From CAYUXF01 sp964448755 (lineage in GTDB: Bacteria > Margulisbacteria > Termititenacia > Termititenacales > CAYUXF01): 8,849 nt of DNA. The position numbers and the translations under genes are program-made. How positions within the stretch are numbered: the stretch's first letter is position 1; every line of letters starts with the position of its first letter. Below are positions 1 to 6,126 of the stretch, in pieces. The stretch spans positions 1-8,849 of the forward strand of contig CAYUXF010000065.1 in the NCBI GenBank assembly GCA_964448755.1, in the 5' to 3' direction. The notes beneath the pieces were generated by a model, which was not told the DNA's origin, ran no database searches, and was given only the letters and a program-made list of their open reading frames with translations.

Positions 1-204
1 ATTAAAGGCGGCTTATATTTTTGTTATAAACACTACCGTCCGTTTATTTTTCTTTACTCACTGCTCATTTTACTCTATGCCTTAATTGAAATAATTTTAA
101 ACACTTTTAAACTGGCCTTTTTCAAGAATAAAAAAAACTCTTATGAAAGTTTAGCTGGTTTTTCTGAAATCCTGGTATCTGTTATACTAATGAATTATAA
201 ATAG
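1..204 (+). CDS. C-terminal fragment of a membrane-associated protein (possibly a family 2 glycosyltransferase)
   Basis: An open frame runs from the first base of the window to a TAG at 202-204, giving 67 residues with no start codon, so this is the tail of a gene that begins outside the window. The fragment has a short basic stretch (CYKHYRP), then a hydrophobic segment of about 20-25 residues (FIFLYSLLILLYALIEII) that looks like a membrane helix, then a basic, polar tail (FFKNKKNSYESLAGFSEIL). A hydrophobic helix followed by a basic amphipathic tail is common at the C-terminus of membrane-bound family 2 glycosyltransferases, and the following genes concern the envelope. No catalytic motif lies inside the window, so that name is a guess. 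The reading frame is supported by its uninterrupted length and by the following gene starting only 23 bases downstream behind a strong ribosome binding site. Confidence 0.55.
   Translation: MKGGLYFCYKHYRPFIFLYSLLILLYALIEIILNTFKLAFFKNKKNSYESLAGFSEILVSVILMNYK
180..188 (+). promoter_or_regulatory. Possible extended -10 promoter for the TPR-lptC-pgeF genes
   Basis: TG-N-TATACT lies at 180-188 inside the last codons of the upstream gene. TATACT is one mismatch from the TATAAT consensus and the TG one base before it makes an extended -10. No good -35 is seen 17 bases upstream (TTTTCT at 160-165 is weak). Transcription would begin near 195, leaving a leader of about 33 bases before the ATG at 228. 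It may only supplement read-through from the upstream gene. Confidence 0.3.
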
Positions 205-218
205 TTTTATCTTTTAGC

Positions 219-223
219 GGAGG
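219..223 (+). promoter_or_regulatory. Ribosome binding site of the TPR gene
   Basis: GGAGG, a full match to the Shine-Dalgarno core, sits four bases before the ATG at 228 and fixes that start. Confidence 0.7.
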
Positions 224-227
224 TTAC

Positions 228-1004
228 ATGAAAAGAGCAGTTCAACTTTTAATTATCATTTTATTATTTTGTTCATTACTATCAGCCGTCATGGAACATT
301 CTCCGGCTGTAGTTATTAATTATAAAAAATATGTTGATCTCACCAAAAAATATCCGCAAAATATCCGTTACCACTTTGAACTGGCCATGATCTTAGCCCG
401 CATGGGTAAAATAGAAGCAGCCGGCAAAGAATTTAAAAAAGTTAATGAATTAGATGAAAATTACGGACCAAAAATTTTGAAATTTCTGGAAAAAACAGAT
501 ACTACATCACCCTCCCTGGACAATGATTTTAAATTGGGATTTTGTTATTATTTTTTATTTGAAGAAACTAACGGCCGCATGGAACTGGCCGACCGCCGAA
601 TAGCTCGCGGCAAAAGGGATGGCAACAGAGAAAAAGTAAACAGAGAAACAATTATAAAAAAACAACTGGCGCCAAAAGCAGCAGATCTTAAAGAAAAAGC
701 ACTTTACCGTTTTAAAAAAATCTCTAAAAAAGAACCGCGCGATAGTTTTAACGCCTGGGGCTATACCTATATGGCGGTAATCAAAGCAATTGAAAAAGAC
801 TGGCCCGAAGCGCTCAGATACTGCGAAAAAGCAGTAAAAATAGAACCGGAAGCTTATGCAATTAGAGCTGCTTATATGGAAGCCCTGCGCCAGAACGGCA
901 AAGGTTTAGCGGCAACCGGTCAGCTCAGCAAGGCCTATCAATTAAAATCAGCTCAGGAAAAATACGAAAGAAAGCTTTTTGGCGATGCCTATTATATTGA
1001 ATAA
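228..1004 (+). CDS. Exported or membrane-anchored TPR protein
   Basis: 258 residues. The N-terminus is a signal-peptide-like segment: basic MKR, a hydrophobic core at about residues 5-20 (VQLLIIILLFCSLLSA), and a plausible cleavage after LSA. Cys15 lacks a proper lipobox, so a lipoprotein is unlikely; the segment could also remain as an anchor. The mature part is helical, with TPR-like units at about 41-76 (YHFELAMILARMGKIEAA then EFKKVNELDEN) and 172-210 (the pair AWGYTYMAVIKAIEKDWPEA and CEKAVKIEPEAY). Between them is a very basic stretch (about 117-150, ADRRIARGKRDGNREK) that does not look like TPR. The start is supported by GGAGG at 219-223. The 3' end overlaps lptC by about 20 bases, so the two are probably co-translated. 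TPR domains usually bind proteins; the position before lptC suggests an envelope scaffold, but no function can be assigned. Confidence 0.85.
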   Translation: MKRAVQLLIIILLFCSLLSAVMEHSPAVVINYKKYVDLTKKYPQNIRYHFELAMILARMGKIEAAGKEFKKVNELDENYGPKILKFLEKTDTTSPSLDNDFKLGFCYYFLFEETNGRMELADRRIARGKRDGNREKVNRETIIKKQLAPKAADLKEKALYRFKKISKKEPRDSFNAWGYTYMAVIKAIEKDWPEALRYCEKAVKIEPEAYAIRAAYMEALRQNGKGLAATGQLSKAYQLKSAQEKYERKLFGDAYYIE

Positions 1005-2040
1005 AATAAAAAAAATAGTTATCTTATTGGCGACGATCGCCATTTTGACAATTGTGTGGCAATGGCTGACAACACACCGCCCCTGGGATATCCGCATACC
1101 TATAAAACAGGAAAGCAATCGCCCGGAATACAGTTTTGACAAGATCAAAGTCCGTGAAATATCCGGTGAAGTTACTTTTTTTAATATCAGCTCCGCCAAA
1201 GCGGATTTCTACAAAAAAGAAGCTTTTTTAAAAGATGTTACCGGCAATATTCTAACTAAAAATAAGCCGGTCCTCTATTTGGAGGCCCCATCTGCAAAAT
1301 TTGATATCTATAATAACAATGTTGTTTTAAGTGATGTTTTTGTCCAGTCACTGGAGGAAATAAGCAAAAAAGTACGCATCAACCGCAGATACAAAGAAAT
1401 TAAAGAGACTATTCCTGTCTGGCAATTAAAAAGCAATACCGCTTTATGGAACCACCGCCAAAAAACCGTCACGGTCTTAAAACCTCTCAAGATTTGGCGT
1501 GATAATAATTCCATCACATCCGACAAAATAATCTTTTACAGTTATTATAATTTATTTGTTCTGGAACCAAACTGTACTTTCACTAATGAGAAATATACTA
1601 TCAATAGCAAAAAAGCGACGATCAAAGAAAATCTAGATCTTTTATCTTTTGAAAAAGAAGTAGAATTTACAGGCGAAGATTTTACCGGCCGGGCCGAATT
1701 AATAGAAATAAATTACAAAACTAAAGATTATGTTTTTAAAAGCGATGTTATTTTTGAATATAAAGACGCTATCATTCATGCCGATCTCGCTCAAACCAAA
1801 CTTGATTCAGATACAATTACCATGGAAAATAATGTCAAACTACTCTATAAAAACACGCTCATCAACAGCGAGAAAGCTATTATTGACCGTGTCTCAAAGA
1901 ACATTACTTTTATGAATAATATCAAAGCCTGGAAAGATAAGAACTTATTAGAAGGCGAATTAATGATCTACGATATGGAAGAAAAAAACTTTATCTCTAC
2001 CGGCGGCCGTACTAAATTCATTAAATCGACAGACAACTAA
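985..2040 (+). CDS. lptC: LptC-family LPS export protein with LptA/OstA-like C-terminal repeats
   Basis: 351 residues from the ATG at 985; a TTG two codons upstream (979) is the alternative, and neither has a strong ribosome binding site, consistent with coupling to the overlapping TPR gene. One N-terminal membrane helix (about residues 9-28, basic NKIKK then a hydrophobic run ending WQWL) is followed by an all-beta periplasmic region. Short alternating segments recur in the pattern of LptC/LptA jelly rolls: hydrophobic strand, turn, 'a-kA-i-------l-f---v'. Examples are SSAKADFYKKEAFLKDVTG, INSKKATIKENLDLLSFEKE, HADLAQTKLDSDTITMENNV and INSEKAIIDRVSKNITFMNN. LptC in E. coli is about 190 residues, so this protein carries roughly 150 extra residues of LptA-like repeats. 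In the Lpt system LptC sits on LptBFG in the inner membrane and passes LPS to LptA. The stop TAA abuts the ATG of the next gene (TAAATG). Family assignment comes from the repeat pattern and topology rather than a catalytic motif. Confidence 0.75.
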   Translation: MPIILNKIKKIVILLATIAILTIVWQWLTTHRPWDIRIPIKQESNRPEYSFDKIKVREISGEVTFFNISSAKADFYKKEAFLKDVTGNILTKNKPVLYLEAPSAKFDIYNNNVVLSDVFVQSLEEISKKVRINRRYKEIKETIPVWQLKSNTALWNHRQKTVTVLKPLKIWRDNNSITSDKIIFYSYYNLFVLEPNCTFTNEKYTINSKKATIKENLDLLSFEKEVEFTGEDFTGRAELIEINYKTKDYVFKSDVIFEYKDAIIHADLAQTKLDSDTITMENNVKLLYKNTLINSEKAIIDRVSKNITFMNNIKAWKDKNLLEGELMIYDMEEKNFISTGGRTKFIKSTDN

Positions 2041-2676
2041 ATGTTTGCCGATAAAAATGGCTTTAGTTTTGGGCTTTTAAATTTAACCGGAGAAGTTTCC
2101 AATACGACTGGCGGCAAAAATTTCACAGATCTCCAGGCTTTTTTAAAAAGCAATCATATTGATCGCTATATTATCGCCGAGCAAGTACACGGCAAAGAGA
2201 TCTTAATAGTTAATGAACAAACCCCTGTCAAAGTCAGCGGCTATGACGGTTTTATTACCAGCGAAAAGAACCGCGCCTTAATAATTAAGACTGCCGATTG
2301 TTGTCCGCTCTTAATTTATGCGCCCCAAAAAAAAGTTATTGCCGCGCTCCATGCCGGACGCAAAAGTACCGAACTAAAGATCACCGCCGCCTGCCTCTCT
2401 ATTCTGGTTGAAAAATTCCAGGTCGATCCGGCAGAACTGCTCTGCACTATCGGCCCCTGTATCTGTAAAAACTGTTATCAAATAGATCGTCAAAAAGACC
2501 TGCACTATGACCTGATCGCTGAAAATAAACAGCAATTACTTAACGCCGGTGTTCTGCTAAATAATATTGAGATCAGCGAATACTGCACGGCCTGCAGCGG
2601 CAATAGACATTTTTACTCTTACCGCCAGGACCAAACCACACTGCGCAACTACAGCGCTATTATGCTTTTAAATTAA
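2041..2676 (+). CDS. pgeF: Laccase-domain protein, YfiH/PgeF family
   Basis: 211 residues, a little shorter than the usual 230-260. The family's metal-site residues are present: His50 in QVHG, Cys87 in TADCCP and His104 in HAG, along with DGFIT (70-73) and IGPCICKNCYQ (137-147), which matches the family's GPxIxxCCYxV region. The C-terminal CTACSGNRHFYSYRQDQ resembles the usual CT-----FFSYRRD. Members of this family are annotated as multicopper polyphenol oxidases. Studied members act as purine nucleoside phosphorylase/adenosine deaminase-type enzymes, and PgeF of E. coli prevents misincorporation into peptidoglycan precursors. The segment normally HAGWRGT reads HAGRKST here, losing Trp and Gly. 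The ATG directly follows the stop of lptC, so the gene is likely translated by coupling. The stop lies one base from the stop of the convergent ketosynthase gene. Confidence 0.88.
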   Translation: MFADKNGFSFGLLNLTGEVSNTTGGKNFTDLQAFLKSNHIDRYIIAEQVHGKEILIVNEQTPVKVSGYDGFITSEKNRALIIKTADCCPLLIYAPQKKVIAALHAGRKSTELKITAACLSILVEKFQVDPAELLCTIGPCICKNCYQIDRQKDLHYDLIAENKQQLLNAGVLLNNIEISEYCTACSGNRHFYSYRQDQTTLRNYSAIMLLN

Positions 2677-2677
2677 T

Positions 2678-3925
2678 TTATTTTTGAAATTTTTTAACTA
2701 TCAGTACGGCGTTATTGCCGCCCAGTCCCATTGAATTGATCATGGCATAGTTAATAATAGAGGAGCGCGGTTTTTGCGGCACATAATCAAGATCACATTC
2801 CGGGTCAGGTTCGCTGTAGTTAGTAGTAGGCACCATGATCTGATGCTCCAGCATCAAAGCAGTTGCTATCACCTGAAATCCTGTAGAAGCGCCAAACGGC
2901 ATGCCCATTAGGTCTTTAATTGTACTCATTGGCACATTAGCGGCACGCGCACCAAAAAAGCGCTTGACCGCATTGGTCTCTTTAAGATCAGCAGACTGCG
3001 AACCGGAACCATGGCCGCAAATATAATCAATTTCATAAGGAGTGATCCCGGCATCTTTGGCCGCTTCTTTCATAGCAGAAGCCATCCCCTCGCCGCTCAT
3101 TTCATGTTTATAAGAATGATAGGCCTCAGCCGCTGAGCCAAACCCGACCAGCTCACCATAAATAAAAGCACCTCTTTTTTGCGCGTGCTCAAGCTCTTCT
3201 AAAACAATTAAAGAGGCCCCCTCCGCCAGAACAAAACCGCTCCGCCCCAGCGAGTAGGGAATAACCGCTTTGGTCGGTTCATCATTTTTAGCGGCCAGCT
3301 GTTTAGTAACATCAAAACTGGCAAAAACAACATCGGTAAAAGGAGCCTCGGCGCCGCCGGTCAAAATAATTTCCGAACGACCCTGCCGGATATTATCAAA
3401 GGCCACACCAATGGCATTGGCCGACGAAGAACAGCCGCTGGTCACCGTATAATTAACCCCTTTAATCCGCAAGCTGGTAGAAATTTCTGCCACCGCTGCT
3501 TGTGCCTGAGTAGCGTTGGCGGTAAAGAGATTGAGTTTCTTTAAAGATTTTTCCTGTAAGCGGTTAGCCTGATCCTCAACCGCATCAAGGCCACCGATAC
3601 CGGTCCCCAGAATAATACCGGTCTTTCTGGTAATTTCATCGTCAATATCCAGGTGAGCATCAGCCAGTGCCAAATAAGCAGAAACCACTGCAAACTGTGT
3701 AAAACGCGAAAAATGACGGGTTTGTTTCTCATCTAAAAAAGGGGTAGTTTTAAAATCACTAATTTCGCCGCCAATTTGCGAGGCATAGCCTAGTTCAGAA
3801 GCGGCAAAGCGTTCTATTTTTTTAATACCGGAAACACCGCGCAAAAGAGAATACCAAAAACTCTCTCTGTCTTTGCCGATACAGGAAACAGGGCCAAGGC
3901 CTGTAATTACAACTCTTTTCGCCAT
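2678..3925 (-). CDS. FabF-like beta-ketoacyl-ACP synthase with second active-site His replaced by Met
   Basis: 415 residues, the normal length for FabF (KAS II). Thiolase-fold features appear in order: VVITGLGPVSCIG at the N-terminus, GTGIGG near 108-113, nucleophile Cys165 in TSGCSSSAN, GRSGFVLAEGA at 228-237, first His305 in CGHGSGS, Lys337 in STIK, ECDLDYVP at 376-383, and the C-terminal loop NSMGLGGNN at 397-405. FabF enzymes condense malonyl-ACP with an acyl chain using a Cys-His-His triad. Here the residue five after the Lys, normally His in GHLLGA, is Met342 in GMPFGA. The gating Phe of the usual GFGG loop is Leu401. HGSGS and ECDLDYVP also recall ketosynthase-alpha subunits of type II polyketide systems, so fatty acid elongation should not be assumed. 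The ATG is supported by GGAGA at 3930-3934. The gene stands alone on the minus strand with no acyl carrier protein, reductase or chain-length factor in view. Confidence 0.88.
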   Translation of the reverse strand: MAKRVVITGLGPVSCIGKDRESFWYSLLRGVSGIKKIERFAASELGYASQIGGEISDFKTTPFLDEKQTRHFSRFTQFAVVSAYLALADAHLDIDDEITRKTGIILGTGIGGLDAVEDQANRLQEKSLKKLNLFTANATQAQAAVAEISTSLRIKGVNYTVTSGCSSSANAIGVAFDNIRQGRSEIILTGGAEAPFTDVVFASFDVTKQLAAKNDEPTKAVIPYSLGRSGFVLAEGASLIVLEELEHAQKRGAFIYGELVGFGSAAEAYHSYKHEMSGEGMASAMKEAAKDAGITPYEIDYICGHGSGSQSADLKETNAVKRFFGARAANVPMSTIKDLMGMPFGASTGFQVIATALMLEHQIMVPTTNYSEPDPECDLDYVPQKPRSSIINYAMINSMGLGGNNAVLIVKKFQK

Positions 3926-3949
3926 ATCTTCTCCATAACTTATCGCACA

Positions 3950-3978
3950 ATAATAACTGCCGGGCGTTTTTATTGCAA
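3950..3978 (-). promoter_or_regulatory. Promoter of the ketosynthase gene (shares -35 with parA)
   Basis: Read on the minus strand: -35 TTGCAA (3978-3973), exactly 17 bases of spacer, -10 TATTAT (3955-3950). Transcription would start near 3944, about 18-20 bases before the ATG at 3925. Because TTGCAA is its own reverse complement, the same six base pairs serve as the -35 of the plus-strand parA promoter. Confidence 0.55.
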
Positions 3979-4001
3979 CTATAAGAAAAACTTGATATTA
4001 T
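3973..4001 (+). promoter_or_regulatory. Promoter of parA (shares -35 with the ketosynthase gene)
   Basis: TTGCAA at 3973-3978, a 17-base spacer, and TATTAT at 3996-4001. A second TATTAT occurs at 4001-4006 but its spacing is poor. Transcription would start near 4008, about 22 bases before the ATG at 4030. This is the mirror image of the minus-strand promoter in the same gap. Confidence 0.6.
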
Positions 4002-4017
4002 ATTATCGTAAGTTTAC

Positions 4018-4024
4018 GGGGGGA
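4018..4024 (+). promoter_or_regulatory. Unusual G-run ribosome binding site of parA
   Basis: GGGGGGA ends five bases before the ATG at 4030. It would pair with the anti-Shine-Dalgarno CCUCC only with a G-U wobble in the middle. It supports the ATG at 4030 as the start. Confidence 0.5.
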
Positions 4025-4029
4025 TTTTC

Positions 4030-5022
4030 ATGGAAATAATTGCTATTGCCAACCATAAAGGCGGTTGCGGCAAAACCACGACAGCCATTAATTTAGCTTA
4101 CTCACTTTCCCTAATTAATAAAAAAGTATTACTAGTTGATCTCGACCCGCAAGGACATGCCACACTCGGTTTAAATATCGATCCCGACCGTCTGGAAAAA
4201 AGTAATTTTGATCTTTTAACACCTAACTCTAAAACAACTGTTGCACAGGTAAAATTAAATATCTATAAAAACCTAGATCTTCTGCCGGCCAATATGATGC
4301 TGGCTTTTTTAGAACAGCTCCTCTCCGGCAAAAACCAGCGTGAATTTCGTTTAAAAAATATTCTTAGCAAAATAAAGAACAATTATGATTTTATAATCAT
4401 TGATACCGCCCCGTCTCTAGGCCTCTTAACTATCAATGCCCTCTTGGCTGCCAATAAAGTTATTATTGCACTGGAGCCCAGTAATTACGCCCTGCATGGC
4501 CTCTCTAAAATAGAGGAGACCATTGACCTGATAACACAAAAAGCCAAACATAAAATAAAGCTTAGGTATTTATTAACCTTATTTAATAAAAATTCCAAGT
4601 TTAGTTATGATTTTTTTGATACTGTAAAATGGAGCCTCTGCGATAAACTTTTTATGACCAGAATAGCGCTTTGCGATATCTACAAAGATGCCGCCACGCT
4701 CGGTCTGCCGGTCTATAAATACCGACCGGAATACAGCGAAGCGGACGATTACCGCAGTCTAACCAATGAAGTGATCGCCTGGTGCAATAACAAAACACCC
4801 TTATTTATTGCCGATCTGCCGCTGGAAAACAAAAAAAATTACCCGCTGCATGACCCTGCGGAAAAAACCACCGCCGATGACAAAATAAAAATAATTGATA
4901 TTTTTCAGTTAAAAAAACAGAACCAAAAAGAATATAAGTATAAATATGTTGTCGATACCAACGGCAATGTCAGTTCTTTTAAATTAGATACTACGGAAAT
5001 ATTAGATACCGTTCTTAATTAA
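4030..5022 (+). CDS. Orphan ParA/Soj-family ATPase with C-terminal extension
   Basis: 330 residues. The deviant Walker A box of ParA/MinD ATPases is at 10-17 (KGGCGKTT, with signature Lys10). The Walker A' region VLLVDLDPQGHATLG is at 33-47, and the Walker B region FIIIDTAPSLGLLT at 121-134. The C-terminal family segment YRPEYSEADDYRSLTNEVI (about 231-249) matches the usual P-s--a-dY--L--E. There is no N-terminal helix-turn-helix, so this is the short chromosomal Soj type rather than plasmid P1/F type. Beyond about residue 255 there are some 75 extra residues (polar, Lys-rich, ending with a possible beta hairpin YKYVVDTNGNVSSFKLD) that standard Soj proteins of about 250-260 lack. ParA ATPases use ATP-dependent dimerisation on DNA to position chromosomes or other cargo. 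No parB or parS site is visible, so its cargo is unknown. Its 3' end overlaps rph by 8 bases, tail to tail. Confidence 0.9.
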   Translation: MEIIAIANHKGGCGKTTTAINLAYSLSLINKKVLLVDLDPQGHATLGLNIDPDRLEKSNFDLLTPNSKTTVAQVKLNIYKNLDLLPANMMLAFLEQLLSGKNQREFRLKNILSKIKNNYDFIIIDTAPSLGLLTINALLAANKVIIALEPSNYALHGLSKIEETIDLITQKAKHKIKLRYLLTLFNKNSKFSYDFFDTVKWSLCDKLFMTRIALCDIYKDAATLGLPVYKYRPEYSEADDYRSLTNEVIAWCNNKTPLFIADLPLENKKNYPLHDPAEKTTADDKIKIIDIFQLKKQNQKEYKYKYVVDTNGNVSSFKLDTTEILDTVLN

Positions 5023-5725
5023 TTGCCGCCTGTTGTTCGGCAATTATCTCTTTAATGCCCTTCTCAGCCAGATCAATTAGAATATCAAGCTCCTGACGTG
5101 TAAAAGGCTTTTCCTCTGCTGTACCCTGAACCTCGATCAATTTACCAGAACCGGTCATGATAATATTCATATCTACTTCCGCATTGCTGTCTTCTTCATA
5201 AGGCAGATCCAGACAATGCTCGCCATTAATAATACCAACCGAAACAGCCGCCACACTGTCGTTAACAGGATCTTCTTTTAAGATACCTTCTTTTAAAAGT
5301 TTATTGACCGCTAATTTCAAAGCGACAAACGCACCGCTAATAGAGGCAGTTCTCGTGCCGCCATCGGCCTGAATTACATCACAGTCAATATAAATTGTCC
5401 GCTCACCAAGTTTTTTAAAATCCACTACCGCCCGCAAAGAACGGCCGATCAAGCGCTGGATCTCTACCGTGCGGCCGTTAAGCTTATCGCGGTCACGTCT
5501 GCTCCGCTGATGTGTAGCAGAAGGAAGCATTGAATATTCGGCTGTCACCCAGCCAGTACCGCTACCCTTTAAAAAACCAGGAACGCCTTCATCAATAAAG
5601 GCCGTACAAATAACTTTAGTATTGTCAAAAGAGATCAAAACAGAACCGCCGGCATACTTAGTATAATCTTTGGTAAAAGTTACTGTTCTCAGTTCATCTG
5701 TTTTTCTGCCGTCCGGTCTGGCCAT
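5015..5725 (-). CDS. rph: Ribonuclease PH (tRNA nucleotidyltransferase)
   Basis: 236 residues, close to the usual 238-250. RNase PH removes nucleotides from tRNA 3' ends using phosphate, as a hexamer in the cytoplasm. The sequence begins MARPDGRKTDELR as expected. It has GWVTAEYSMLP at 58-68, the basic RSRRDR stretch at 74-79, Arg85 in GRTVEIQRLIGR, and the phosphate-binding GTR at 123-125 in QADGGTRTAS. The catalytic acidic pair Asp179/Asp185 lies in LPYEEDSNAEVDMN, with EVQGTAE at 198-204. All key residues appear intact. The start is supported by AGGAG at 5734-5738, eight bases upstream and inside the end of the preceding gene. It is the last gene of the six-gene minus-strand operon, and its stop overlaps the end of convergent parA. 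Confidence 0.97.
   Translation of the reverse strand: MARPDGRKTDELRTVTFTKDYTKYAGGSVLISFDNTKVICTAFIDEGVPGFLKGSGTGWVTAEYSMLPSATHQRSRRDRDKLNGRTVEIQRLIGRSLRAVVDFKKLGERTIYIDCDVIQADGGTRTASISGAFVALKLAVNKLLKEGILKEDPVNDSVAAVSVGIINGEHCLDLPYEEDSNAEVDMNIIMTGSGKLIEVQGTAEEKPFTRQELDILIDLAEKGIKEIIAEQQAAIN
5020..5046. terminator. Hairpin at the parA/rph convergent ends, possible terminator
   Basis: A perfect 9-bp inverted repeat, TAATTGCCG at 5020-5028 and CGGCAATTA at 5038-5046, with a 9-base loop. It lies at the stop codon of parA and within the last codons of rph. On the plus strand it is followed by a T-biased but interrupted stretch (TCTCTTTAA), so it could be a weak terminator for parA. No clean T-tract follows on the minus strand. 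Confidence 0.35.
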
Positions 5726-5727
5726 CT

Positions 5728-6123
5728 CTATTTCTCCTTATAAGTCTTTAAGCGCTCTTTGCCATTATCAATATTACGCAGCATTTTATTAATTACCACT
5801 TGCAGATTACTCAACACATTCTCAGCATAGCGGTCCGCGCTGGCCCGCATTTTTTCAGCTTCTTCTTTGGCCTGACGCAGCAGTGCCTCACCCTCTAACC
5901 CAAAAAGTTCCGGATTAGTTTCTGCCACAGTTTTATTTTTTTCCGGCGCTACAGTAACCACGTTTTGCGCCACACCGCCGCCCTGCTGGACGATAACTTT
6001 TAATTTCTCTAACATATCAAAAAGTTGTTCGGTATTAACTACTACTTTATTTTTTGAAAAAAGATAATTTGGACTCTCTGCCACCGTAGCAATAATTGCC
6101 TCTATTAAACCTAAAGCTTCCAT
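5728..6123 (-). CDS. Small coiled-coil protein of the coaD neighbourhood, DivIVA/ATPase-b-like
   Basis: 131 residues, no signal peptide or membrane segment. The N-terminal third (about 1-48) has a short amphipathic helix, then SPNYLFSKNKVVVNTEQLFDMLEKL, a pattern resembling the 'sPkiPltgkvlVde-e-l-lld-lr' of small proteins I recall beside coaD in Firmicutes. These are often labelled ATPase or DivIVA-like from coiled-coil similarity alone. A Gly/Val/Ala-rich linker spans about 48-62. The C-terminal part (about 78-128) is a long charged helix containing RQAKEEAEKMRASADRYAEN and VLSNLQVVINKMLRNIDNG. Its function is unknown; a role in envelope growth or division is sometimes guessed for the family. 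The start ATG lies 3 bases after the coaD stop, with a GGGGGAG ribosome binding site inside the end of coaD. It is not a true ATP synthase subunit: no membrane helix and no atp genes nearby. Confidence 0.8.
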   Translation of the reverse strand: MEALGLIEAIIATVAESPNYLFSKNKVVVNTEQLFDMLEKLKVIVQQGGGVAQNVVTVAPEKNKTVAETNPELFGLEGEALLRQAKEEAEKMRASADRYAENVLSNLQVVINKMLRNIDNGKERLKTYKEK

Positions 6124-6126
6124 TGA

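Noticed and set aside
86..91. TTGAAA inside the upstream partial gene as a possible -35
   Set aside because: No good -10 lies 16-18 bases downstream, and it falls in coding sequence; chance in AT-rich DNA is likely.
948..1199. An 83-residue minus-strand open frame across the TPR/lptC overlap
   Set aside because: It is antisense to two supported genes, and its hydrophobic segment is the complement of the lptC membrane helix.
2669..2680. 12-base palindrome TAAATTAATTTA at the convergent stops of pgeF and the ketosynthase gene
   Set aside because: It is made only of A and T, has no loop and no G-C pairs, so it would not form a stable terminator; it follows from two facing TAA stops in AT-rich sequence.
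2900..2902. A frameshift or sequencing error as the explanation for the missing second His in the ketosynthase
   Set aside because: The reading frame and surrounding motif (STIK before, FGAS after) are continuous, so a frameshift is ruled out; a single-base substitution error cannot be excluded from this sequence alone.
3992..4006. Alternative parA promoter using TTGATA at 3992-3997 as -35 and TATTAT at 4001-4006 as -10
   Set aside because: The two boxes are only 3 bases apart, so they cannot work as a pair; TTGCAA-N17-TATTAT fits much better.
5728..6123. Identification of the coiled-coil protein as ATP synthase subunit b or DivIVA
   Set aside because: There is no membrane helix, no DivIVA N-terminal motif and no atp or division genes nearby; similarity to these rests on the coiled coil.
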